Part shown: positions 12,341 through 23,413 of the stretch, piece after piece
Layout: each line of letters begins with the position of its first letter
How positions within the stretch are numbered: the stretch's first letter is position 1
NCBI GenBank assembly: GCA_029962745.1
Contig: CM057152.1
Location: 26,348,507 to 26,412,506 of the forward strand
DNA: 64,000 bases
DNA from: Echinometra lucunter
Taxonomy: Eukaryota > Echinodermata > Echinoidea > Camarodonta > Echinometridae
Direction of reading: 5' to 3'
Position numbers and translations under genes: made by a program
Notes under the pieces: model-generated
Told to the model about the DNA's origin: nothing
Database searches by the model: none
What the model saw: the letters and a program-made list of their open reading frames with translations, nothing else

Positions 12341-13414
12341 TTAATTTTCAATTAGTCGATCAGGCTTCTTGACCAATCGTCCAGACCTAGTGTGGTACCC
12401 ATTAGTACTGGAATGATGATCATCACACGGGTTAGGTTGGGTATAGTTGTTAGGAAGTGAGGGTGTTCTCTCTGCACAGTTTTGTGGGATGTTGAACCGT
12501 ACTTGCTTCTTCTGTGGATGTTCAAGACTACGCAAGTCTCTTCTGTTACGGCGTAGCACACTACCATTTGGAGTTTGAATCACGTACGATCTTGGTTCTG
12601 ATTGGCACTGCTGGACTACTGTAGCCGGGGCCCATGTTTCAGACCCATGGTCAAACACCGTTATCTTCTGATCCGGCATCAGAGTGGGTAGTTCCCTCAC
12701 TCCTCTTCTATCGAAGTCTTCCTTTTGCCTTTCTTGGCGTTTTCGGAGCTTCTCCTTAATCTCACTTTGATGGTCAGAGTGCATTTTCATGGGCAGGTTG
12801 CTTCTATACTTCCTACCTTGCAGTAGTTCCGCAGGTGAAGGTAAACTACTGTCAATTGGAGTTGTCCTCAGACACAATAGGGCAAGGTGAGGATCACCTC
12901 CAGTCATCTTCACCTTCTTGAGTGTAGCCTTTATTGTCTGGATCGCCCTTTCCACAAGTCCGTTGCTCTGCGGATAATGGGGGCTCGATGTGACGTGCTG
13001 GATGTTCCACTGATCTGTGAAGGTCCTATATTCTCGGCTAGAGAATTGTGGTCCGTTGTCACTAACGATCCTCAAAGGTATGCCCTGCTCACTAAAGATG
13101 TTTTTTGTGATCTGAACAACAGTTGAGCTGGTACAACTTCCTCTGATCTTCCTCACGACAGGAAACTTAGACCAATAGTCTACGATGACGAGATATTCTT
13201 CGCCTTCGAAATGAAACAAGTCAGTCCCGACTGTTTCCCATGGGTGATTGGGTACTTCATGCTGAAGTAGTGGCCCCTTTCTGCTGAGCGTTCTGCAACT
13301 CATTACATGCTTGGCAAGATTGCACCATCTGTTCAATTGCTTTAGACAAGCCATCCCAGTAGACACATCTTCTTGCCTTGAGTTGAGTCTTGGTCGTTCC
13401 TTGATGACCAGCAT
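12341..13414 (-). CDS. integrase part of the LTR element (shifted frame)
   Basis: This frame carries most of the integrase. The catalytic D,D,E set is visible in TDLFHF, VSDNGPQFSSREY and NGLVERAIQTIK. A C-terminal part follows with WAPATVVQQC and GSVLRRNRRDLRS. It overlaps the end of the gag-pol frame by 158 bases. Only the part below about 13277 looks like protein; the first ~46 residues are the shadow of the H2C2 zinc region read in the other frame. The transition is one base in a GGGG run (plus-strand CCCC at 13274-13277). Confidence 0.88.
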   Translation of the reverse strand: MLVIKERPRLNSRQEDVSTGMACLKQLNRWCNLAKHVMSCRTLSRKGPLLQHEVPNHPWETVGTDLFHFEGEEYLVIVDYWSKFPVVRKIRGSCTSSTVVQITKNIFSEQGIPLRIVSDNGPQFSSREYRTFTDQWNIQHVTSSPHYPQSNGLVERAIQTIKATLKKVKMTGGDPHLALLCLRTTPIDSSLPSPAELLQGRKYRSNLPMKMHSDHQSEIKEKLRKRQERQKEDFDRRGVRELPTLMPDQKITVFDHGSETWAPATVVQQCQSEPRSYVIQTPNGSVLRRNRRDLRSLEHPQKKQVRFNIPQNCAERTPSLPNNYTQPNPCDDHHSSTNGYHTRSGRLVKKPDRLIEN

Positions 13415-16385
13415 GAAGACTTTGTAGCACTTCCTGCTGCATCGTCTCTGGTATGAAGATTCTCTCCCCCTTCATGATGAGACCATCCTCTACCGACAGT
13501 GTATCTCTGCAAGACCAGTAGTGACGCACTTCTTTGGGAACCTTCTTTACGTCATCAGGCCACCCAGTTAGGATTACCTCCTTGAGCACCTTTAGGCTCC
13601 TGTTGGCTTCTGTTTCCTCTTGCATCTGTCTGAGCTTGCTCGGAGATATGTAGATTCCGTGGATGGTTTTGTCAAATTCCATAGTCGGTTGCTTCTCTGG
13701 GTTGATCCTTGACAAACCATCTGCCAGGGCAACTTCTCTTCCTGGCTTGTACACAAGGCTGAAGTCGTACGGTTGCAAACGGAGGAGCATCCGCTGCAAT
13801 CTGGGTGGAGCGTTGGCTAAATTCTTCCGATGAATGCTTTCCAACGGCTTATGGTCCGATTCCACAGTGAATTTGGCTCCATACACGTAGGTGTGGAATC
13901 TGGTGCAACCAAACACTACTGCCAACATTTCTCTCTCAATGTTCGCATATCGGCTCTCTGTGTCTGTCAAGGCCTTGCTTGCGAATGCCACTGGCTTCCC
14001 TTCTTGCAATAGAGCTGCCCCTAGTCCTCTCGTAGATGCATCTACCTGGATTGTTGTGGGCTTTGAAGGGTCAAAGTAGGTAAGGGTGCACATGGATGAT
14101 ACCAATGACTTCAAATGCTCAAAGGATTCCTGATGTGATGGCGTCCATTGCCATGCACTGTCTTTCCTTGTCAGTGCCCGCAGAGTCTCTGCATTCTCTG
14201 CTAACTTTGGGATGAATGGGGACATGTACTGTACCATCCCAAGGAACTGCTGTAACTCTCTCAAACAGCTTGGTGTTGGAAGACTGGTAATATCAGCAAC
14301 CTTTGCAGGATCAGGATGCACACCTTCTTTGTCATAGAGACAGCCAAAGAACTTGACCTGTGGGATCTTCACATCGCATTTCTCTGGATTGAAGACTAGT
14401 CCATACTCTTGTCCCACAGTCATGAGATTGTGCAATGCTTTGTCATGATCTGCTTCAGTCTTTCCATAGACAACTATATCATCTGCAATGCCAATTGTGC
14501 CTGGGCACTGCTCGAGAATCATGTCCATCTTCTCTTGGAATATGTCTTGAGCTACTCTGATGCCGAAGGGCAGACGCTGAAATCTGTACCTTCCGAAAGG
14601 TGAGTTGAAGGTTGTCAAGTAGCTCGAATCATCATCTAGGGCAACGCTCCAATATCCATGCCTTGCGTCTAGCTTCGAGAATACTTGAGCACCATGTAGC
14701 TTATGGGTGATTTCCTCAAGTGTTGGAGCTTTGTGATATGTCCTCTTACATGCCTTGTTGAGGTCCCTTGGGTCGAGGCAGACTCGTAACTTCCCGTTGC
14801 TCTTCCTGCTGAAGGCTAGCGAGGAAACCCAATCTGTAGGCTTGGACACTTTCTTGATGACATCCATGGATTCCATCCTGTCCAGTTCCTCTTTCAACTC
14901 TTCTCGAAGATGGATAGGAAACTTCCTTGGTGGATGGACAACTGGGTCAACATTCTCTTCAAGAGTGATGTGGTATTCACCTGGGAACCTCCCAATACCC
15001 TGGAAACGATCTGGGTATGCAGCTACCAGATCCTGTGTACTCTTAATCATGCCTGGACTGCTTCTCTGATGCATCTCACAGTTCACTATGACCAGGCGCA
15101 TCTTCACTGAGCTTTGCAATCCGAGGATAGCAGGTCCACGTGTGTCCACGATGAAGAAGCTGTTTCTGAACCACTTCCCATCCTTGTACTGGCAGGGAAG
15201 GTCAAAACATCCGTACTGCTGTATCGGTGTCTCGTTGTAGGCGTACAACCTGACATGTCTCAGTCTGACAGCTGACTCCAGGGGATATCCCTCGTCATCT
15301 AAGAGCTCTGGAAAAGCCTTCCTGAAGCATCGAAGAGGCAACACATTCCCTTGTGCTCCCGTGTCCACCTTTACTCTCAAGGTGTGGTTACCTGGCTTAT
15401 CCCTGATGCTAAACTTCAGAGTAGCAAAAAGCTCGTCTTTGTCATCACTGTCATCAACGGGCATACCATCAACATGAACATGTCCAACATAGATCGACTC
15501 TATAGAGATGTCTTCAAAATCCCTCTGTAGGTCGTCATCGTCATTCTTGCTGGCAATTGGATGCAGATTCTTTCCACGGTTGCGAGATCTGCTCTTACTT
15601 CTATTCTTCCAGCTTCCTTTCTCACGTCCAACCTGTCTGGTCTTAGATCGAGACCTCCGTTTAGCACCGCCTCCTGAAGACTTGCACAGTTTCTTCCAGT
15701 GACCTTTCATGCCACACTTGTGACACTGTGACTTGAACGCTGGGCACTTCTTTGGTGGGTGCCGCAGACCACAATTCCTACAAGAACTGGACTGGTGCAG
15801 ATCATGTACTGAGGCTCTGTCTAGGCTGTTCAGCTGGCTCATATGGGAGTCACTGGCCTCATGCGTCCTAGCCAATGAAGCAGCCTCATCTAACTTGAGA
15901 TTTTCATCTTTGCTCAGTAGGGCCTTCTGCACCTCTGGGTGTCTAATTCCAGCGATTAAAACTTCTATGATTCTCTCTTCAACAGTATCATCAGTCTTGA
16001 AGTTGCACTTTGCTGCTTTTGTGCGACATCGTAGAATAAAATCATCAATAGTCTCTGATGATCCTTGTCTGTACCTCTGGAACTCTAAACGATGAATCCG
16101 GAAGTTCTCCTGGGGTTCCAGCTGGGTTGCGAATGCATCCCAAATGTTCCTGGGGTCGGCAAGTTGCTCGTCTGTCAACTTCCAGGTATTGAACATCCTC
16201 AGTCCTTCTACCCCTGACCACAGTATCACGTAAGTGTGCTGCTCCTCTGCTGGAGTCTTCTTTATCTTGAACCACAAGTCAGCAACTTGTTTAAACTCTC
16301 GCAATGCTTGCGAACGATCCGGGTTGGACCAGTCCATCCTGGGACTTGGAATAGATGCACTAGCCATGATGATACCTGTGATCAA
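13257..16385 (-). CDS. Gag-Pol of the LTR element
   Basis: A 1042-codon frame fusing Gag and most of Pol. Gag helices come first; then two zinc knuckles at about residues 202-234 (CRNCGLRHPPKKC and CHKCGMKGHWKKLC) and a basic RS-rich stretch. Protease DTGA is near 341, RT has LDPRDLNKAC and ADDIVVYG (about 634-641), and RNase H starts at IQVDAST near 779. An integrase zinc region with HAGHQGTTKTQL and CQAC lies near the end. Gag and Pol share one frame with no separate gag stop. ATGs at 16385 and 16367 are both possible starts. The frame stops early inside the integrase because of the one-base shift. Confidence 0.93.
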   Translation of the reverse strand: MITGIIMASASIPSPRMDWSNPDRSQALREFKQVADLWFKIKKTPAEEQHTYVILWSGVEGLRMFNTWKLTDEQLADPRNIWDAFATQLEPQENFRIHRLEFQRYRQGSSETIDDFILRCRTKAAKCNFKTDDTVEERIIEVLIAGIRHPEVQKALLSKDENLKLDEAASLARTHEASDSHMSQLNSLDRASVHDLHQSSSCRNCGLRHPPKKCPAFKSQCHKCGMKGHWKKLCKSSGGGAKRRSRSKTRQVGREKGSWKNRSKSRSRNRGKNLHPIASKNDDDDLQRDFEDISIESIYVGHVHVDGMPVDDSDDKDELFATLKFSIRDKPGNHTLRVKVDTGAQGNVLPLRCFRKAFPELLDDEGYPLESAVRLRHVRLYAYNETPIQQYGCFDLPCQYKDGKWFRNSFFIVDTRGPAILGLQSSVKMRLVIVNCEMHQRSSPGMIKSTQDLVAAYPDRFQGIGRFPGEYHITLEENVDPVVHPPRKFPIHLREELKEELDRMESMDVIKKVSKPTDWVSSLAFSRKSNGKLRVCLDPRDLNKACKRTYHKAPTLEEITHKLHGAQVFSKLDARHGYWSVALDDDSSYLTTFNSPFGRYRFQRLPFGIRVAQDIFQEKMDMILEQCPGTIGIADDIVVYGKTEADHDKALHNLMTVGQEYGLVFNPEKCDVKIPQVKFFGCLYDKEGVHPDPAKVADITSLPTPSCLRELQQFLGMVQYMSPFIPKLAENAETLRALTRKDSAWQWTPSHQESFEHLKSLVSSMCTLTYFDPSKPTTIQVDASTRGLGAALLQEGKPVAFASKALTDTESRYANIEREMLAVVFGCTRFHTYVYGAKFTVESDHKPLESIHRKNLANAPPRLQRMLLRLQPYDFSLVYKPGREVALADGLSRINPEKQPTMEFDKTIHGIYISPSKLRQMQEETEANRSLKVLKEVILTGWPDDVKKVPKEVRHYWSCRDTLSVEDGLIMKGERIFIPETMQQEVLQSLHAGHQGTTKTQLKARRCVYWDGLSKAIEQMVQSCQACNELQNAQQKGATTSA

Positions 16386-16466
16386 ATCTTCTGCAAGACA
16401 ATATATGCACTGAAAGATAATGGCTTATTTCATGTTAAAAATGCATATACAAGCAGAAATATCTAC

Positions 16467-16652
16467 CATATGTGAACGGAACTCCAATTATACACAAATA
16501 CAATGTATTTATCACATTTGAGCAATATGTGAACAGAACTCTCTGTATACATACAGCATAAATCACAATTTTGCAATCATATGTGAATGGAACTGTCAGC
16601 ATAGTAGTGTGCATAAAACATGTAGAAATTATCCACCATATGTGAATGGAAC
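16467..16652. repeat. four ~57-bp leader repeats
   Basis: CATATGTGAAYGGAAC or a close variant occurs at 16467, 16523, 16578 and 16637, with intermediate sequence partly alike. They sit just upstream of gag in the element's transcribed leader. Confidence 0.7.
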
Positions 16653-18017
16653 CTTGCACACGAAGAAAACTCAACTTTCCTACACCATGCAAATATTGAT
16701 AAGTGCAATATTATAACATCATAGCATGTCAATGTACATGTAGAACAGTTACTTTGAGTCCTCTAAATCAACTGCATTAATTTAGACCTAGACCTGCATG
16801 CAAAATAGGTCTAACTTTCCAGTAAGTCTTCCAGTTTATATCACAGCTCTCAATTCAGCGTTCATGTTCACAATTCAAGTTCTTGATGAGCTTTCCCTCT
16901 GATCATCCAGACTGCAATAGTCTCAAAAATCCACTGGATAAACACATGATCAGCATAGCGTTCATACATGTAAGTTGGCCTTGAACTCGATCCAGGTCCA
17001 GGTCCAGGATACTAGGTCCAAATCTTGCTTGGGATCAGCCTCTAGGCTGGGGCTCGCGCTCTAGCGCTCTTGTTCACACAGCTTCATGGGAACTTCCAAC
17101 CAGTCTACGGCTACGCTCAGGCTCAGCTCAGTCATCGAGACGATCAATAGTAAAAATGAAATCAGTTCCATCAGAATCATTGACACTGCCAGGCAAATTG
17201 CTCGATGAATTCAGTCCAGATTAGCGTATCCCGGCGTCGGCGTCGTGGAATCTCACATTAAATCAGTCACTGGAAATCTATGATAAACGGCATCCATCCT
17301 TGCACAACATTCAGAAGTTCACTCCACGACGTTATTTAAAATTAGTTCCAGTCCACCATTTCAAAGTCACATTCCCGGCGGCCCGGCGACTCCGCGGCGG
17401 TTCAAATCATGGATCAGTTAACCCATAGAGGTACAATGTCACCTTTAGGAGACGCTTTTGCAGTATCTGTTGGTCCAGAATGTTCGGCAGTACATATCAT
17501 ACATGAGCAGAAAGAGAAAAATGCACTGAAAATTTTGAGCCCATTCCCATTGCCGTATGGTGTGGTGTTCTCGAATAGAGCAGTTTAACTGTTACTAATC
17601 ATTAAACTCTTTAAATTGGCAATGCAGTGAATAATACATAATCACTATTTCCATGTTCAATTTGGCAATTTCTGATTAAATTTTACAATTATATTTCATT
17701 TTGGTTTATGTTATATCCATATTTATTTTTTTCAAGCTATGTAAGCATGGAAAAAAATATATTTTATTGCCAATTTGAGGATTGAAGATGATTAATTTAG
17801 ACCTCAAGAAAGCTCTGTACTGCTATGGGTTAATACACACACACACACGTATCATATCAGCATACCAACTCGGCGCAGACGACAAGTCACTGTGTGCACA
17901 AATTCATAACGTACCGTACGGTATACACTGCGCTGTACGTACCGGTACTCAGGAGCAAACAACAATGTTCCATGTCCAAACTTGATCCAATTCAATATCC
18001 AAAATCATAGCACAGGT

Positions 18018-18036
18018 CCGCATCTAGCTGCCACCA
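18018..18036 (-). other. candidate primer-binding site
   Basis: Immediately inside the 5' LTR the minus strand reads TGGTGGCAGCTAGATGCGG. It starts with the TGG needed to pair with a tRNA CCA end. The matching tRNA was not identified. Confidence 0.5.
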
Positions 18037-18264
18037 TGTCATGCTATTGTCAATAAAGAGTCCTGTACTAGGCATATATGTTCCAACATCATAACATAAG
18101 GTTTATTGATCAGTTTGATTGCAACACCGGCAACAAGGTAGGCTGGGCCGGGACCGCCATATCGTAACCACATCAACAGCAACGCGTATCCAATGTGACG
18201 TCAGTTACATTATCGCGCATCAAATATGCAAATGATACATATGCAAATGAGACATATTACTACA
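18037..18264 (-). repeat. 5' LTR (right copy)
   Basis: 228 bp, matching the left LTR base for base on reading. It is the promoter copy for the element and includes the octamer pair and TGACGTCA. Confidence 0.95.
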
Positions 18265-18269
18265 ACGTC
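18265..18269. repeat. target-site duplication, right copy
   Basis: ACGTC, matching 11504-11508. Confidence 0.85.
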
Positions 18270-18749
18270 ATCAAAGTGTCGTTTGTGCATTGCGTGTATT
18301 ACGTATCCGCGCATTGTAATCCTTAGTGTGCATGTTTGTATACTGCGTGCACGCGAAGAGACCATGCAATATCGCATAATATTGCATGGCAAATTTTGTA
18401 CATGAGCCTATGGGGAATTTGGCGTTTTATACAATATGCTCTCACTGATATTGCACAGACAAATCATACAGACAAAAAATATGTGTTTTTAATGCACGGC
18501 AAAAATGCCCTGTATAGATAATGATTATTATTATTGAATGGTATATTTATTAAAAACTTGCATGGCAGCCAGTTGCCTGAATTGTACAATTTTTTTACAA
18601 ATAAAAAGGAAATCATACATGAAGAACGAACATAAATGTCCACAACATAAACATGAGAATATATAAATACACATGATTAACAGAGCATCAGTGAAGTGAT
18701 GGTATGTTTTAATTTTGGTTATTTTACGTTTGTCTAAAGAGAAGGAATG

Positions 18750-18880
18750 AAAGTATAGGAAGAAGAAGAAGATAAAGAAGAGGAGGAAGAAGAAGAAAAA
18801 GAAAAAAGCAGAAAAAGAAAAAGGAAGAAGATATAAGAAAAGAGTATAGACAAACCAGAAAAGGACAGACAAAGAGAAGA
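18750..18880. repeat. GAA/AGA-rich low-complexity stretch
   Basis: Nearly pure purine run of GAAGAA and AAAAAG words. The minus-strand open frame over it (poly-Phe/Leu) is a composition artefact. Confidence 0.8.
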
Positions 18881-18894
18881 TAGCGTATATGCAT

Positions 18895-19135
18895 TACAGT
18901 TTGTATATCCGTGGGTACTTTGTCACCAAGGGGTCAAAGGTCACCTATATAGGTCAAACGTTAACATTTACCTGCAAAATTGTACTGGGGTTGTTAACTT
19001 TCAAACCATAAGCCCATTTCATTTGTAACCTAACTTGGATGGTAGATATGGCTTACAGGGACCTCAGTGTTAGTAGCGGTCAAAGGTAAAATGCAGTCAA
19101 ATTACAATTTATCTGCAAGAATGATTGCACACGGA
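18895..19135. repeat. tandem-core element fragment
   Basis: Shares GGGGTCAAAGGTCA, GTTAACATTTACCTG, ACTGGGGTTGTTAACTT and AACTTGGATGGTAGAT with the cores at 10.8-11.2 kb and 34.3-34.6 kb. No terminal hairpin was found, so it is partial. Confidence 0.55.
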
Positions 19136-20819
19136 TGTGGTGAGACACATAATGGTTATTGACTTGTTTCTTTTATACCCTATTTCATACAATGACCTAG
19201 TAGGGAGGATAAATTTCAAATGTTTCCCAACATCCTTTAATGTGTACCAGTCACCTAAAGACATTTAGCTTTGTATGTTAGGGATTCATTGTGGCTATAC
19301 TATATTCAAAACATGAGCTTTAAATATTACTTCTCCAAGGAGATATGCAAGTTCAAATATACTTTCAATCAACATGATAATGACTAGTGAGTATGCGCAT
19401 GTGTAGACATGAATTAGGACACTAGTGTAACCGACAAACATCTATTCAATTCTGTAAACACCTTAATTGTGGGTTCTTCTGTTTTCTTTTATTTTCGTCA
19501 AACTTCTATTTTTTCAGGAGACTGGTACACTTTAAATTTGTGTAGAAATCATCTTCCATTGTGAAGCCGGTAGTGTAAAACCAAAACATCATTCCATCAT
19601 TTAATACAATGAAGCAGATTTTTACAAATGTCACATACAATTATATCCTGTGAAGTAATGTTGTCTCATTAACTACATTTTTACATGCATCCTGATACCA
19701 CATTAAACACACAAAACTGAATAGAATCTGTTAGAATTATTATTTCATTGTTGCAATAAAGCAAGTTTATTCAATAGACACATTTCATTTGAAAACATTT
19801 TTGAGAGTCACAAGTTTAAGTGCAGTGCATATGAATCCTTACTCTCAAGTCTAACTCCATCAATATCCATATCAATATGCAGGCATAACTATACAAGATT
19901 TCGCAGATCGCAGTATTGTATTTTTGCAATATAATGGAAAAAGAATATAGAAACTTCATATCATTACAATGATTAAGAACTTGAAATTTTCTTAATACTT
20001 GGTCAGTACCAAAAAGTACCAATCTCTTCATTAGAAACAAAATAAGAGAATGCTTTCAAGCTTTGTATCAAACTTTGATACAAGTTATTGAAGTACATGT
20101 ATTTCTGTGAACTAACACCACAAACTCCTGCATGCACAATTGGATACAGTAGAGTACAGTGAATGAGATGCACAGTCAAGATTCGTACAAGCTTCTTATT
20201 GATAACGGCTACATATATGAATTGAGTGAGTTGCAAAGTTTCTAGTTTACAGTATATTAACTGCTAAAAAAAAATGTTCTAGCACCATACATTTCTCTGA
20301 TACAAAATACTAATGCCAAGTTGTATTTCTTTCCTTTTTTTTCAAAATTGTACCTCTTTTCTTTTGTTTGGGAATAACATTTGAAGGGGACCAAACACTA
20401 AAAGAATCTTTATGTTCATAAGAAGAAAAAAAAACCTTTAAACAAATGAATAAACTTACATACTCCAATATTACTCAGCCTTTTTTTTTTTTTTTTTTTT
20501 GTATGCTAATGTAAAATCTAATACAGAAGAAGTACGGTATTTGACAGTTTGACTATAAAACCAAATAGCATACAGGGTAGACAAGGTAGGAGTTGCTTAC
20601 TTGCCAATGCACAAATGCAAACCTGTTACGAAGTTCTACAGTATTCTTATGTCTTAAAAGAAGTATTATGAGTGGGAAAAGGGTATATCCTATTTTACAG
20701 CAATAGAACGGTACAGTAACTAAGTTAATGCAAAACAGATTTTGCTTGAAGCTTCCAGTATTTCCCCCCCCCCCCCAAATAAAAACAGTACAAAATACTG
20801 CCAAAAAAAATTAAATATA
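19136..20819. other. intergenic sequence without recognised gene
   Basis: AT-rich, with a T22 run near 20480 and a C15 run near 20764. No gene or element supported. Confidence 0.5.
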
Positions 20820-21609
20820 TATATAAACACAACAAAAAAATAACTCCCCCCTAATTCAAAATAGCATAACTTTTTAACGAAAAAGTTTTGAGCAAAATAA
20901 TTTGGCAGGAGTGTTTCTACACATATTGACTAATTTCTGTGTGAAAATGAGAATGATCCGTCAAGTCATACATGAGTGAGCAAAACATTAAAGGCAAAAA
21001 TGTCACTTTTCAAAAGTCACAAGAGTCATTTTGGGGCTCTGTGAAACAAACCTTTGGCTAATTTGAATTCTTCCATTGTTTGACCAAGTCATGCCTATCC
21101 CTGACACTTTTCATGTTTATAAAAGTTGGGTGAACACAGATTTTTTGAGAAAAATGATGTTCAGCCCTCCTAAATCTGCAAAATCCATTCAGTTTGTGGA
21201 AAAAAATGGCATCAACCAACATGAGTCAGCACATTACGTGAAAATATCAGGTAGTCGTTTTTCCGGCATTAAACAGTAAATTTTCAGCATTTCTTGCTTA
21301 ATCGTTAGCAATTTTGTCACTCAACCATGGCACAACCTCAAAAAACATCAACAGCACTTAAACAAATGCCAGAAAAATCTTGTTTCACAAGCCCCCCAAA
21401 ATGACTCTTGTGACTTTTGAAAAGTGACATTTTTGCCTTTAATGTCTGCTCACTCATGCATGACTTGACAGATCAATCTCATTTTCAAACAAAAGTTAGT
21501 CAATAAGTATAGGAACACTCCTGCCAAATTATTTTCCTAAAAACATCTTCGTTAAAAAGTTATGCTATTTTGAATTAGGGGGGAGTTACTTTTTTTGTTG
21601 TGTTTATAT
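20820..21609. mobile_element. large fold-back element, ~230-bp arms
   Basis: Left arm about 20820-21052 and right arm about 21380-21609 are inverted copies with scattered mismatches, with AACTCCCCCCTAATTCAAAA mirrored by TTTTGAATTAGGGGGGAGTT. About 330 bp of unique DNA lies between. No coding capacity. Confidence 0.85.
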
Positions 21610-22326
21610 ACATATCAAAAATAAAAGGAAAAGTTGGGATAAACGTGTCTGGGCCTGATTTGGTCTTGATTCAATTTTAATGCATAAGATTGAATATTGG
21701 GGCAACTAAGACTTATGCAATTCAAATGCAATTCTCTGGTGGCAACTAAGACTTATGCAATTCAAAATGCATTAGCACATTCACACAAATTGTCACTTTG
21801 TGCATTTGCAAGCATGAACATGCATCAAACACTATGCTAAAGTACCAAGTTTTTCTTGCGCAAACTCTGTTTCTTGAGTTACAATCTGAACAATATAATA
21901 ATCATAACAGTCAAAACATTTCTCTTGTACTCATCTAACAAACCATTATAGCAGTCATGTACGTCACTGGGGTACGTTTCCAGGCAGCTAAAGTTAGGTG
22001 CTTTCCACACAGGGTGAAATAATTAAATCACTTCTACAAATTTTTTGTATATTTCATCTAGGTGGTACTTAAATTGTACAATTGAGAAGGCTTAATATAA
22101 GCCACAAGAATGGAACGTCCATAAATCAGAAGCGTACTACAATTTTCAGCCCAAAAGTTATTGCATGTATCAAAACTTTATGTAATTACATATGTTTTTG
22201 CTTCAAATTACTAGATCTACTGGAAACTTCCTCCAGAATCAAACATATTCTAAAGAATCTTGAAACGAGCATTTAAACCTTTCTTCTCTCGACAGCTGAT
22301 TTTGTAACTACTCAATCTTATTTACT

Positions 22327-22858
22327 AATGCTACGTTCACACCTTTGCATACTTGGCTTGCATATTGCTGCGCTATCAATTCGCAGCCGTACCCAGCAAT
22401 ACGCAGCAAATCTGATGCGAGCAGTCACACTATTGCGTATCTAGCTCGTATTATGCTGCTCATAAAGAGCAAATGGCGTACGAGCTAAACTCGCAGTATA
22501 TCGAGCACTAATGCAGCGGTTCTTGCTGCTGCGAGTGGTGTGCGAGGAACAGCGCAAGATTACGCGCAATCATGCGAACAACAACGAGCTAAAGCGAGGT
22601 AAATCATGCAAGAAACGCAGCTACAGGCAATGACAAGAGCTGCAAAAAAGAGCCGATTTGACCTTGCGCTTGCTTGCGATAATTTAAATAAATTTAAAAC
22701 TAACGAGCAACCAGCGCAGGTCTATGCGCTAGTCTGCGCATTGAGTACGATGAGAGCACGTTTCATTGCGCTTTATTGGGTATAACTGCTTATGTCTGCA
22801 TTTGGTCAATACGCAGCAAAGCGCAAGCCGAATACGCAAAGGTGTGAATGTAGCATAA
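22327..22858. mobile_element. TIR element with GC-rich interior
   Basis: Ends TAATGCTACGTTCACACCTTTGC and GCAAAGGTGTGAATGTAGCATAA are inverted with few mismatches. The interior is unusually rich in GCG, CGCAG and GAGC words. About 530 bp, no protein signal; a non-autonomous DNA transposon is likely. Confidence 0.7.
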
Positions 22859-23413
22859 GGGTGCTCTCACACGAGAGTAACGGTCAGTGATGGTTAAGTA
22901 ACTGTCTTGACCATTCTGGACCGTCATACTGCCGTAATAAGGCCGTAGTAGACTGTACAAGAACTGTAGTACAGACTGTAGTAACTAACGGAGAGAAAGT
23001 TTTGAAAATGTTCAAAACTTCCTCAACAACCATTATAACACTGTCATGGACTGTTACGGACCATACTTGACCGTAGTAGTGACCGTCTTGCTTCATGTTA
23101 ATACAGCCACACTCGGCTAAATACGGTCCATGACAATTGTCAGGAGCTGGAAGTTTACAAAAGTATAAAATAGTAGTTTCTCTTCGAAAATGGTGCCAAT
23201 ATCTGACTGCGCACGCATGATGACTGTACGAGACTGTCGTGGATCGTTGTAAACCGTATGTGACAGTAATACTGACCATTACAAACCATAACCATTGCAG
23301 ACCATAGTTAAGGACCCTAACAGACCGTTATAAAATGCGGACCATCAATATCCATGTAACAGACTTCATCCGTTGTAGCCATAGGTCGACCATAGCTCCA
23401 GTGTGAGAGCGCC
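22859..23413. mobile_element. second TIR element, abutting the first
   Basis: Ends GGGTGCTCTCACACGAGAG and CTCCAGTGTGAGAGCGCC are inverted. The interior repeats GACCGT/ACTGTAGTA-type words. It starts where the preceding element ends. The minus-strand open frame at 22884-23279 is low complexity and not protein-like. Confidence 0.65.

Larger units (their letters stand above)
11509..18264 (-). mobile_element. complete Ty3/gypsy-type LTR retrotransposon
   Basis: A 6756-bp element on the minus strand with 228-bp LTRs that read identical by eye, TG...CA ends, a 5-bp target duplication, a polypurine tract and a possible primer-binding site. Order 5' to 3': LTR, ~1.65-kb leader, gag-pol, short 3' region, LTR. 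Identical LTRs point to a recent insertion. Domain order protease, RT, RNase H, integrase is that of Ty3/gypsy (Metaviridae). No env was seen. One apparent single-base shift splits the integrase. Confidence 0.95.

Noticed and set aside
13257..13414. Programmed frameshift between pol and integrase
   Set aside because: The shift lies inside the integrase domain, not between domains, and sits in a homopolymer; a mutation or base-call error is simpler.
11242..18540. One giant fold-back element interrupted by the LTR retrotransposon
   Set aside because: Weak similarity between GATAATGATAATTGTATTGG-type sequence near 11380 and 18510 was noticed, but it is too short and AT-rich to support.
18531..18872. 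113-codon poly-Phe/Leu frame as a membrane protein
   Set aside because: It is the complement of a purine-rich low-complexity tract.
22884..23279. 131-codon minus-strand frame as a gene
   Set aside because: It is the word-repeat interior of a TIR element.
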